From Candidatus Puniceispirillum sp. (lineage in GTDB: Bacteria; Pseudomonadota; Alphaproteobacteria; Puniceispirillales; Puniceispirillaceae): a stretch of DNA of 64,000 bases. The DNA lies in the NCBI GenBank assembly GCA_028383305.1, contig JAOEVD010000005.1:1-64000 (forward strand), given 5' to 3'. The notes under the pieces were generated by a model that made no database searches, had not been told where the DNA came from, and saw only the letters and a list, made by a program, of their open reading frames with translations. Every line of letters begins with the position of its first letter. Position 1 is the stretch's first letter. A program made the translations under genes and the position numbers. Of the stretch, positions 1-8,158 are shown in pieces.

Positions 1-70
1 ACCACATGTTGAGTGCACCATTTTACTTCATTTTATCAATGGATTAACTAGGAAAGATCATTTGCCTTCC

Positions 71-1027
71 CTAGCCCGTCTTGCCGTGTGACTTCATCAA
101 TTGAAGCATAATCAGCTTAAGCATCAACCGACCTGCCCCAATCATTGAAATCTGGTTCAGATCATTTTTTGGTGCCAGCTCGACCAGATTCAACCCCAGA
201 ATCTGCCCCTTCACCGCCAACGCCTCGAACAGTTCGATAATATGCCACCACATCAGCCCGCCTGGCGCGAGCGCAACCGTTCCCGGCATCACCGATGGAT
301 CAAGCCCGTCAACATCCAATGTTACAAAAAACCTACCCGATGATGGCAGCGCCGCGATCACTGGCGCCAAGCCATGACGGTGAATATCTTGAGCCAGATG
401 AAGCTTGGCACCCCATCTTCGCGCCATATCTATTTCCGGCTGTTTTGCGCTACCAAATGAGCGGATGCCAATCTGGTGAATGGCGGTGATATGGTTCTGT
501 TCGGCGGCGCGGCGCATCGGGCTGGAATAGCCATCATGAATGCCATAGCGTTCATCGCGCCAATCCAAATGCGCATCAATCTGAATCAAGGTAACGTCTG
601 ATAGACCATCAAGCCCCCTAATCACCGGATTGGTAACACCATCATCACCGCCAATGCTTATTGGCATAATGCCGCGTTGAACAGCAAAGCGAACGGCATT
701 TTCGGCGACGTCGTAATGCCGCTGAACGTCCCCGCCTTCAAGCGGGATATCGCCACCATCGATAATCGTGAAATCATCTAAACAGACAGCATGCTGAAAA
801 TCGGCATCAAGCGATTGCCCATCAAGCAGAACCCGCGGGCTTGCCGCACGCAAGGCAGTCGGGGCGGTCGATTGGTTATTCGGAAACTGATCGGCAAGAT
901 AGGGCTTGCCATGCGGAACGCCAAAGATAACCGCCTCGGCATGCAAATCTTGCCAATCGGTAATGACAGGAAGATTCACAAAGCTGTTTGCGGCGGGCGG
1001 GTTAGTTTTAGGAGTTTCGATCGTCAT
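71..1027 (-). CDS. Ureohydrolase (arginase/agmatinase family)
   Basis: About 318 residues, normal for Mn-dependent enzymes that hydrolyse a guanidino compound to urea plus an amine. Visible metal motifs are GGDDG (126-130), DAHLD (151-155) and TLDVDGLDPSVMPGT (236-250), the last two canonical. In the first, the usual His of GGDHS is Asp129, so the metal site or substrate may differ from textbook agmatinase. The ATG at 1027 is preferred because it begins at the conserved part; a longer reading frame adds 27 low-quality residues, and neither start has a strong ribosome site. It is divergent from a PuuB-like oxidase at 1272, which suggests guanidino or polyamine breakdown. The substrate (agmatine, guanidinobutyrate, arginine, other) cannot be told from sequence. 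Confidence 0.88.
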   Translation of the reverse strand: MTIETPKTNPPAANSFVNLPVITDWQDLHAEAVIFGVPHGKPYLADQFPNNQSTAPTALRAASPRVLLDGQSLDADFQHAVCLDDFTIIDGGDIPLEGGDVQRHYDVAENAVRFAVQRGIMPISIGGDDGVTNPVIRGLDGLSDVTLIQIDAHLDWRDERYGIHDGYSSPMRRAAEQNHITAIHQIGIRSFGSAKQPEIDMARRWGAKLHLAQDIHRHGLAPVIAALPSSGRFFVTLDVDGLDPSVMPGTVALAPGGLMWWHIIELFEALAVKGQILGLNLVELAPKNDLNQISMIGAGRLMLKLIMLQLMKSHGKTG

Positions 1028-1271
1028 GATGATGTGATGCTTTGTTCTAGAAGGCGGTTTGGCAATGGCAAAACATGGGCAGTGATGCGTTACAGCACCA
1101 CCGGCCACAGAATTTTAGAAAATTAGTTAACCATAGTCTGATAAAAAATCACAAAGAATAACATTCTGAAAAAAAGCAGGCTTTTAATTTTCACATTTCG
1201 GTCTAGCATAATCCTGCTAAACAGATTCGGGAAAGACGCCCCTCAACATGTCTCGATAGAGGATAATATTC

Positions 1272-2582
1272 ATGACAGGCATCTCTGCTGATCCCTATTG
1301 GTGGCAGGCCGCACCGCCGCAAGATTTCCACATTGAGCATTGGCCAGAACGTACCGATGTGGTGATCATTGGCGGCGGCTATACCGGATTTGGTGCGGCC
1401 ATTCCGCTTGCCCGCGCTGGGCTTGATGTTGTGGTTCTTGAACGCGATCAGATTGGGGCGGGTGCCTCAACGCGCAATGGCGGCATTACCAGCGGTAATT
1501 TGCGGCTGTCTTTTGACGATTTGATCAAAAAATTTGGCGCAGAAAAAGCCACAGCTTTTTACCAAGAAGCCAAAGCAGCCCGGGCTGATCTGGCGCAATT
1601 CATCACCAGCGAGAAGATTGATTGCGACCTACAGCAATGCGGGCGTATGGTTGGCGCCTTGCGCTCAGAATCACTTGACAGCATGAAACGTGATGCTGAA
1701 AGGCTGACCAAATTGCTTGATATTGAGGCAACGGTTTATGATCGCGCCAGCCTTCCTGATTATATTGATACATCGCGGTATTGCGGCGGCATGATGCGCG
1801 ACGATATTGGCGGCATCCATCCAGCGAAATTACTGGCTGGCATGTGCCAGATTGCGCGCCAAGCTTCGGTCAAAATCGTAACCCAGACAAAAGTGATTGC
1901 GGTAAGCCAGCCAAACACATCATCACCCACCCCCGAATTTCGCATTGAGACCAGCCGCGGCATCATCCGTGCCGGTCATGTTATCAGTGCGACAAATGCC
2001 TATACAGATGCCGGCCAGCCATGGCTGCGCCGCCGCCTCGTTCCGGTGATTTCCGAAATGATCGCCACTGAAGAGCTTGGCGAAAACATGGTTCGAAGCT
2101 TGATGCCCGGATTGAATATGTATGGCGAGGCCCTGCAGCTTGGACATTATTATCGACCTTCGCCCGATGGAAAACGCATTTTGCTGGGCGGACGCCGCAT
2201 GAGCCCTAATCCGGCCATGGCACGCAAAAGGCTGGTCCGGGGATTGACGTCAATTTTTCCCCAGCTTGCCGATATCACCATCACAAATCACTGGTTCGGG
2301 TTTGTTGCCTTTCCGTTCGACCAGCTGCCAAAATTAGCGGTTCATGATGGGGTTATTTACCCATCTGGCTATTGTGGTTCTGGAACCGTTTGGGCGCGCT
2401 GGCTTGGTCAGAAGGCAGCACATATGGTGCTTGCTGATCTTGATGAAAACGCCTTTCAGGGGAGCGCCTTTCAGGGCATTCCCTTTCGCACAATGCCATT
2501 TTATTCTGGTGATCCATGGTTTCTGCCCCTGGCAATGGGGCTTTATGCGATCCAAGATAAATTCAAAACAACGTCAAAATAA
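1272..2582 (+). CDS. FAD-dependent amine oxidase, PuuB-like (DAO family)
   Basis: 436 residues. The N-terminus PYWWQAAPP followed by an FAD dinucleotide motif GGGYTG (34-39) and the C-terminal GYCGSGT segment are typical of the gamma-glutamylputrescine oxidase group of DAO flavoproteins, which oxidise amines to aldehydes with release of ammonia and H2O2. An AGAGGA ribosome site precedes the ATG. It is divergent from the ureohydrolase and convergent, 22 bp apart, with the large oxidase operon on the other strand. With the ureohydrolase it would make a plausible agmatine/putrescine route, but no gamma-glutamylputrescine synthetase is present here, so the exact amine is unknown. Confidence 0.85.
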   Translation: MTGISADPYWWQAAPPQDFHIEHWPERTDVVIIGGGYTGFGAAIPLARAGLDVVVLERDQIGAGASTRNGGITSGNLRLSFDDLIKKFGAEKATAFYQEAKAARADLAQFITSEKIDCDLQQCGRMVGALRSESLDSMKRDAERLTKLLDIEATVYDRASLPDYIDTSRYCGGMMRDDIGGIHPAKLLAGMCQIARQASVKIVTQTKVIAVSQPNTSSPTPEFRIETSRGIIRAGHVISATNAYTDAGQPWLRRRLVPVISEMIATEELGENMVRSLMPGLNMYGEALQLGHYYRPSPDGKRILLGGRRMSPNPAMARKRLVRGLTSIFPQLADITITNHWFGFVAFPFDQLPKLAVHDGVIYPSGYCGSGTVWARWLGQKAAHMVLADLDENAFQGSAFQGIPFRTMPFYSGDPWFLPLAMGLYAIQDKFKTTSK

Positions 2583-2604
2583 CCTAGCTCTATTCCACCA
2601 AGCA

Positions 2605-3768
2605 TTATAACGCCTCTTTTACGCCTAATGGCCGGCGGCTTGATCCGGCGAAACGGTGTGGTGAAAACGGCGTCAGGTTCACCCGCGTTTGCCGCGCCAT
2701 CGCCAGATCTGCCAAAGCTTCACCAACTGCAGGGCCAAGCTGAAAACCATGCGCTGAAAACCCAAAACCATGAATTATGCCTGCTTGGCTGCCATTGCCG
2801 ATAATCGGCAAATTATCTTTTGTATAACCCTCGATTCCAGCCCATGCTCGTAAAATGGCAACATCGCGCAAATGCGGAAAGACGCGCCCCGCAGTCATCA
2901 CAAAACTGCTTAATCCGGCCGGAATGATTTGCGTCAAATTACGCGCCGCATCTGCAACACCGCGCTGGCCACCGCCAATAACCATCGACCCGTTATCAAG
3001 CTGTTTAAATGACAAAGTGCCACCCATGACCCCAACAACAGATTGCAAAAACATCGGCTGGCGATCGGTGATCACAAGCATTGGCGCATGCGCCTCAATT
3101 ACCAAATTATCTCCAGTCATTTTGGCAATTTGCGCGCCCCATGCACCAGCACAATTCACCACAATATCAGTTTCGATCATGCCCTTATCAGTTGTCACCT
3201 GCCAGTGTTCGCCCGATCTATCGATTGATGTAACAGTTACTGGCGTTCGAAATTCGGCACCAAGTGCCGCCGCCTTATCATGAAAGGCGCGAGTGATTTT
3301 CCATGGCAAGGCCCACCCATCGCCTTCAACCAGCACGCCGCCAAAAACTGATTTTGTCAGATGCGGAATACGGCAAAGCAGTTGGTCACGATCAACCCAT
3401 ATTTCATGTTGGAATCCGGCGCGATGTAATTGCTGTATGCGCCGAGACGCAAGATCAGCCCCGGCATCATCAAGCGCGACCTTGACATAAAATTGTCGAT
3501 GAAACCCCTCATCGATATCAAGCAATTGATCGATCTGGTTCCACCAATCCATTGACGCAACTGATAGAGGGATCTCCGCAATATCACGCCCAAGACGGCG
3601 AACCCCGCCGGCATTCACCCCTGACGCATGGCGTCCTACATGATCTTTTTCCAGAACAATGACAGGCTGGCCGCGCTGGCTCAAAAAAAACGCTGTTGCA
3701 CAGCCTTGGATGCCCGCGCCAATAATGACAACCGGCCGCATCGCAGCCGTTCTAGTTAGTCTGGCCAT
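2605..3768 (-). CDS. FAD-dependent oxidoreductase, opine oxidase subunit B / HcnC-like
   Basis: 387 residues, DAO family. FAD motif GAGIQG at 17-22, then ASGVNAGGVRR and, near the C-terminus, GIEGYTKDNLPIIG and GFGFSAHGFQLGP, all characteristic of sarcosine-oxidase-beta / HcnC / OoxB proteins. It is the last gene of the operon and overlaps the preceding gene by 13 bp if the ATG at 3768 is used; that start has a GAGGG site just upstream. An internal ATG at 3741 directly before the FAD fold is the alternative. In HcnABC and OoxAB complexes this subunit carries the substrate amine site and passes electrons to the partner chains encoded at 3756 and 5142. Specific substrate not determinable. Confidence 0.86.
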   Translation of the reverse strand: MARLTRTAAMRPVVIIGAGIQGCATAFFLSQRGQPVIVLEKDHVGRHASGVNAGGVRRLGRDIAEIPLSVASMDWWNQIDQLLDIDEGFHRQFYVKVALDDAGADLASRRIQQLHRAGFQHEIWVDRDQLLCRIPHLTKSVFGGVLVEGDGWALPWKITRAFHDKAAALGAEFRTPVTVTSIDRSGEHWQVTTDKGMIETDIVVNCAGAWGAQIAKMTGDNLVIEAHAPMLVITDRQPMFLQSVVGVMGGTLSFKQLDNGSMVIGGGQRGVADAARNLTQIIPAGLSSFVMTAGRVFPHLRDVAILRAWAGIEGYTKDNLPIIGNGSQAGIIHGFGFSAHGFQLGPAVGEALADLAMARQTRVNLTPFSPHRFAGSSRRPLGVKEAL

Positions 3769-5138
3769 GGTCCCTCAAGGCTGGCAAGCTCGGCAAGGGT
3801 GATCGGCTTTACCGGCGGACGAAGCCGATAATAACCGATTTCAGCCATTGATTGACCAGTATGGGACGCAATCATTTCCTGAACGACCAAGCCGCAACTG
3901 CGCCCCTGACACCGCCCCATCCCCGCGCGGCAAAAGGCTTTTAACTGGTTTGGGCCGCTAGCACCGCTAGCAAGCGCCGCATTGACACCGGCTTTGCTAA
4001 CCGCCTCGCAACGACAGATGATTGTCTCGTCAGTCTGCGCCAACCGGAAATCTGCAGATGGCAAATAGAGCCGGTCAAGAAACGGACGGATACTCAGATA
4101 ATGAAGATGCCGCAATTTATAATATAACTGTGCTAGAAACCGGGGCTTGCCATAGCGGGCAACAATCGCGCTTGCCGCCAATCGCCCAGCAATTGCGGCC
4201 GCCTTGGCACCGCCAATACCGCCACCATCACCAGCAATATAAATCTGCTCATCAGACGATTTTCCTGTGACATCAATGACCGGCCGCCAGCAATGCGCCT
4301 GATGATCCCATTGATGCGCGAGCCCGGTTGCCATTGTCAGATTGACATTCGGCACAACGCCCTGATGCAAAAATATATGGTTGGCGTCGATATCAATTTT
4401 ATCGCCTGATGACAGGGTACAAGACACGCCTTGAGCCTGCGACTGGCCGATGATTTCAATCGTGCTTACACTGTAGATTAACTCGGTGTTACGGCGGATA
4501 TCACCAATCCATTTTCGCCCCATCGCGAGCATATCGGGTTGCAATAATGCCAAAGGGGCAAATGGAATCGCCGATCGCCATTGTTTCTCACCAGTAATGT
4601 CAATAACAGCCCGAACCGCAAGCCCCGCTTTGATATATTGCCATGCGGTTAGATATAGAAGCGGGCCAGACCCAACAAATACCGCATTATCAGCTCCGAG
4701 CGCTGCTTGTTTTAACAAAGTTTGCGCCCCACCAACACTCATCACACCAGGCAATGTCCAGCCCTTAACTGGCATTGGGCGCTCTATCGCGCCTGTGGCA
4801 ATGATGATGTAATCGGCAGTAATCAATTCGGCTTTGCCCCGCGAGACAAGCGCGACTTCATGCATATCAGTAATTTGCCAAACCGTACAATCGGGCCGGT
4901 AAACGGCACCACAATCTGCAAAGCTTTGGGCAAGCTTGGCGCCATCATAATAGCTTTGACCAAGATAGGCAGGTGATGTTTCCTGATTGGCCTGCAAATT
5001 CCGGTAAACCTGACCGCCGCTATCTTTCTGGTCATCAATGACGATCGTCTCGAGACCGGCCTTGGTTGTTGTCAAGGCCGCCGCCATGCCTGCAGGGCCA
5101 GCGCCAATGATAACAATTTGAAAATGCTGATTTGCCAT
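3756..5138 (-). CDS. FAD/NAD(P)-dependent oxidoreductase with BFD-like [2Fe-2S] domain, OoxA/HcnB-like
   Basis: 460 residues. Order of parts: FAD motif GAGPAG (12-17), a central ATGAIERP and VGSGPLL second nucleotide fold, IYIAGDGGGIGG near residue 300-315, and a C-terminal BFD-like iron-sulfur domain with Cys375, Cys377, Cys410 and Cys415 (CRC ... RCQGRSC). This matches the large subunit of opine oxidases and hydrogen cyanide synthase. An AGGATAGAAG ribosome site precedes the ATG, only 3 bp from the stop of the Fer2 gene, so the chains are almost certainly co-translated. It is expected to relay electrons between the DAO subunit and a membrane acceptor; the acceptor is not visible here. Confidence 0.88.
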   Translation of the reverse strand: MANQHFQIVIIGAGPAGMAAALTTTKAGLETIVIDDQKDSGGQVYRNLQANQETSPAYLGQSYYDGAKLAQSFADCGAVYRPDCTVWQITDMHEVALVSRGKAELITADYIIIATGAIERPMPVKGWTLPGVMSVGGAQTLLKQAALGADNAVFVGSGPLLYLTAWQYIKAGLAVRAVIDITGEKQWRSAIPFAPLALLQPDMLAMGRKWIGDIRRNTELIYSVSTIEIIGQSQAQGVSCTLSSGDKIDIDANHIFLHQGVVPNVNLTMATGLAHQWDHQAHCWRPVIDVTGKSSDEQIYIAGDGGGIGGAKAAAIAGRLAASAIVARYGKPRFLAQLYYKLRHLHYLSIRPFLDRLYLPSADFRLAQTDETIICRCEAVSKAGVNAALASGASGPNQLKAFCRAGMGRCQGRSCGLVVQEMIASHTGQSMAEIGYYRLRPPVKPITLAELASLEGPWPD

Positions 5139-5141
5139 CTT

Positions 5142-5444
5142 CTATCCTGATGCCTTGCCAGCGCTATCAGGCGCATTTTGACGCTGAATAATCATGCCAT
5201 CGTGAACGGTCATCTGGCATGCCTGCTGATTAGGCCTGCCATCAATTTCGACAAGGCATTCAAAACAAACACCCATCATGCAATAGGGGCCACGCGGATC
5301 ATTTTTTGCGGCAGTGCGGAATTGAACCTTGCCAGCACGCAACAATGCTGCAGCAAGATTATCACCATCAAAAGCGGTTATCGATTCACCGTTAAACTGA
5401 AGATGAACAATCCTACCATTTTCCGGCATTGTCGATTTAAACAT
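5142..5444 (-). CDS. Small [2Fe-2S] ferredoxin-like subunit (Fer2_4, HcnA-like)
   Basis: 100 residues with cysteines at 55, 60, 63 and 76 in a C-x4-C-x2-C-x12-C arrangement (YCMMGVCFEC), the plant-type ferredoxin pattern of HcnA and of the N-terminal part of sarcosine oxidase alpha. The ATG at 5444 is chosen because AGAGGCGG lies at the right distance; it overlaps the upstream oxidase gene by 8 bp. Together with the genes at 3756 and 2605 it completes a three-chain enzyme of the HcnABC / opine oxidase type. Its role is electron transfer inside that complex. Confidence 0.88.
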   Translation of the reverse strand: MFKSTMPENGRIVHLQFNGESITAFDGDNLAAALLRAGKVQFRTAAKNDPRGPYCMMGVCFECLVEIDGRPNQQACQMTVHDGMIIQRQNAPDSAGKASG

Positions 5445-6552
5445 TGAACCGCCTCTGGGAAAATCCATCAAGCTCTTGACCTAAACTGGCCTCGGCAATA
5501 TAGCCCGCAAGATCAAACGCATGTGCTGCAGATAATGTTACACCGCTATGGCAAGATATGGCAAAGGCACTGGGCATCTTTTCAGATTGATCATAAATCG
5601 GATAACCGTCTTTTGACATCACCCTTAGCGCGGCCCAACTTCTTACAACCCCAACATCAGCCAAGGCTGGCAAGGTCGCCAGTGCACGATCGGCAATCCC
5701 ACTAACAATATCAGGGCGAACACTGGTTTCAAATCCGGTATCCTCATGGCTGTCGCCAATCATCAACCCGCCTTCATCAGTTTGCCGCAAAAGTAAACTA
5801 GGCAAGGCCATTTGCTGATCAAGCTTTTCAGTCACAATAATCTGTCCCTTTTGCGGCTTTAGCGATTGCTGCAAACCAACCATCGGGGCAAGCTCGGCAT
5901 TTGCAAGCCCCGCCGCAAGGACAATCCTTTGGCATTCAAAATCACCTTTTGCTGTGCAAACGCCGATGCTATTTCCTTTTTTTTCAATTCTGCGAACCGC
6001 GGCATTAGTAAGGCAAACACCACCATTTCTGGTCAGACCGATTTGCAATGCCCGCATCAGATAAAGCGGATTTACATGCCCATCATGCGGACAATAGGCC
6101 GCCCCAACAACCTTGGGGCCGATGCCGGGCATGATCTCTTTCAGCGCAGTACGATCAAGCATTTCAAACTGGAATCGGCCATTTTGATGTGCACGAAGAT
6201 GATCCAGCTTTTCATATCTTTGCTGCATCTCGGCCTCGCTAAGGCATATGCTAAGGCCACCTTCTTGATGAAGACCTAATGCTGGGCCGCCAGTTTCCTG
6301 CAATTCCTCAGCCAGCTTTGGCCATAGTTCAGATGATCGCATTGTCCAATCGGCATAGGGAGGAAAATAGGCCCCCTTGCCCTGCACCCAGACCAGCCCA
6401 AAATTACCACGCGCTGCCCGAAAGGCGGTGTCTTCAGCGTCAAGCAATAGCACTGACAAGCCACGGCGCGACAAGCCATATCCGATTGAAAGGCCGATCA
6501 AACCACCGCCAGCAATAATGGCATCAAAATTAGATTTTGTGATTTCGGTCAT
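5437..6552 (-). CDS. FAD-dependent oxidoreductase (DAO family)
   Basis: 371 residues. FAD motif GGGLIG close to the N-terminus, then a GNFGLVWVQGKG segment and a C-terminal SCHSGVTLSAAHA region, all DAO-like. It is a fourth flavoprotein in the operon besides the Oox/Hcn-type triad and the DadA-like protein. It begins with an ATGA overlap with the DadA-like gene (ATG at 6552) and its stop lies inside the Fer2 gene, so translation is coupled on both sides. It probably oxidises an amino acid or an N-alkyl amino acid, possibly a second step of the same pathway. Closest named enzyme not certain. Confidence 0.82.
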   Translation of the reverse strand: MTEITKSNFDAIIAGGGLIGLSIGYGLSRRGLSVLLLDAEDTAFRAARGNFGLVWVQGKGAYFPPYADWTMRSSELWPKLAEELQETGGPALGLHQEGGLSICLSEAEMQQRYEKLDHLRAHQNGRFQFEMLDRTALKEIMPGIGPKVVGAAYCPHDGHVNPLYLMRALQIGLTRNGGVCLTNAAVRRIEKKGNSIGVCTAKGDFECQRIVLAAGLANAELAPMVGLQQSLKPQKGQIIVTEKLDQQMALPSLLLRQTDEGGLMIGDSHEDTGFETSVRPDIVSGIADRALATLPALADVGVVRSWAALRVMSKDGYPIYDQSEKMPSAFAISCHSGVTLSAAHAFDLAGYIAEASLGQELDGFSQRRFNV

Positions 6553-7805
6553 TGGAACCGCGTGATGCTGTAGGGTAGCAGCGTTTCATGATCTATATCT
6601 TTGGTGATGCAATCTGCGATTATCTCGCTGGTAGCAGGTGCCATGCCTAATCCATAATGCGAATGCCCAAAAGCAGCGATGATATTCTTAACACCCGGAA
6701 TCGCGCCAAGACAGGGAAGGCTGTCAGGAAAGCTGGGGCGTGACCCCATCCATTCATCCAGATCAGCACAGTTTAATTGCGGGAAAAGCCTTTTGGCCTG
6801 ATCGGCAAAACGCCGCGCGCGCGCATAATTTGGCGCGGCTTCAAGACCAGCAAATTCAGCCGTGCCGGCAACTCTGACACCAGCCTTCATCAAGCTGGCA
6901 ACATATTTTTGGTCGGCATCCATAACCGAATGATTGATCGTAATGCCCGGATTGCGTAACACTAGATGATACCCTCGCTCGGCCTCCAGCGGTAGCTTAA
7001 TGCCAAAACGCGCCAGCAACTGACATGACCAAACGCCTGCCGCCAAAACGATTTTTTTGGCTGTAAACACACCCTGATCAGTAACAAGCTGACAACCACT
7101 ACCCTGATCGGGATGGATTTCATGAACCTTTGTTTGAATGTGTTTTGCACCTTTTGCCAATGCCTTTTCCGCCAATGCAATGCCAATTCCCGCAGGATCA
7201 CTTGCACGGCCCTGCTGTTTAATAAGAATAGCAGCCTCAAAATCATCGGCAATATGCGGTTCGATTTCTTGTAAGACGTGCTTGTCAATCAGTTCGATTG
7301 GCACCTGACGCGCTTGGCGCAATTGCCAACCAAGATGGTCAAGCGACGCCGCTTTTGGGTTTCGATAGACATGAACATACATGGAGTCGCGAACAAGCTG
7401 TTCTTGTCCGGTTCCGGCAAGCCGTTTTTTATAGGCGGCAACACTACCCCTGCTCAAGCGGAACAGACCATCGGCAACCGGATCAAGCCGTTCGGACCGC
7501 CCTGCCGCCAGAAACCGCAAAACCCATGGCATTAACTTTGGTAAATACCCCAGGCGGATCGAAACCGGCCCTTCAGGGTCGATCAACCAGCGCGGCACCT
7601 GTTTCCACAAGCCCGGCATTGATTGCGGAACACAGGTCCAAGGCGAGATGACGCCAGCATTGCCATAGCTGGTTTTGCTGCATACCGGCGCAGGATCAAA
7701 AATCGTAACCTTTATGCCACGTTCAGCAAGTTCAAGCGCAGTACAGACCCCAATAATGCCAGCCCCAATAACAGCAACATCAATACTGCTTTCTGGCAAT
7801 GTCAT
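6549..7805 (-). CDS. D-amino acid dehydrogenase-like flavoprotein (DadA family)
   Basis: 418 residues, the usual DadA length. FAD motif GAGIIG at 14-19, followed by KTSYGNAGVISPW, and a C-terminal WMGSRPSFPDSLPCLG ... FGHSHYGLGMAPAT, which are DadA hallmarks. DadA enzymes oxidise D-amino acids (or hydroxyproline and related imino acids in some clades) to keto acids and feed electrons to the quinone pool. Start and stop both sit in ATGA overlaps with the cupin and the next oxidase. A second DadA paralog is at 53001. Substrate within this operon unknown. Confidence 0.85.
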   Translation of the reverse strand: MTLPESSIDVAVIGAGIIGVCTALELAERGIKVTIFDPAPVCSKTSYGNAGVISPWTCVPQSMPGLWKQVPRWLIDPEGPVSIRLGYLPKLMPWVLRFLAAGRSERLDPVADGLFRLSRGSVAAYKKRLAGTGQEQLVRDSMYVHVYRNPKAASLDHLGWQLRQARQVPIELIDKHVLQEIEPHIADDFEAAILIKQQGRASDPAGIGIALAEKALAKGAKHIQTKVHEIHPDQGSGCQLVTDQGVFTAKKIVLAAGVWSCQLLARFGIKLPLEAERGYHLVLRNPGITINHSVMDADQKYVASLMKAGVRVAGTAEFAGLEAAPNYARARRFADQAKRLFPQLNCADLDEWMGSRPSFPDSLPCLGAIPGVKNIIAAFGHSHYGLGMAPATSEIIADCITKDIDHETLLPYSITRFQ

Positions 7806-8158
7806 TTATCCTGCTCCTCTTCATGCCGATCGCCGCGTGTTGATGGCGCCGATATCACCAGAAAGCGAATTTCTTCGTCGCTTTGATTATCAATTGCATG
7901 ACCAGTTTCAGGCGGAATATGCAAGGCCATGCCAGCGTCAATCTCGACAGTCTGGCCATCGGCAAACTGCATCACCGCACGCCCCATCAGCATGTAGAAA
8001 CATTGCGCTGCTTGATTGTGATAATGATGTTTTTCGCTGCTGCCAGGTGCCAGCGTTTCTTCAACCACAAGCAAGCCCATTGTCTCAACAAGTGGCCAGC
8101 CAATACCACCATTACCCCATTGATAAGCCTTTTTTGTGCTTTTTGAAACAGGATGCAT
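7802..8158 (-). CDS. Small cupin-domain protein
   Basis: 118 residues, one cupin domain. Motif 1 is HHYHNQAAQCFYMLMG, with Gln where many metal cupins have Glu, and motif 2 is PETGHAIDN. The ATG at 8158 overlaps the TRAP permease stop by one base (TGATG); an extra upstream codon read as a start is TTG. The C-terminal 15 residues are charged (RGDRHEEEQDK). Between a permease and several amine oxidases it may be an isomerase or decarboxylase of the substrate or product, or a small sensor. This is inference from position only. Confidence 0.8.
   Translation of the reverse strand: MHPVSKSTKKAYQWGNGGIGWPLVETMGLLVVEETLAPGSSEKHHYHNQAAQCFYMLMGRAVMQFADGQTVEIDAGMALHIPPETGHAIDNQSDEEIRFLVISAPSTRGDRHEEEQDK

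Noticed and set aside
1-70. Possible gene fragment at the left edge
   Set aside because: Only 70 bp downstream of the ureohydrolase stop; no frame or structure can be supported.
7802-8158. Small cupin as DddK-type lyase
   Set aside because: It is in an amine-oxidase operon, has Gln in the place of the motif Glu, and lacks other DddK features I remember.
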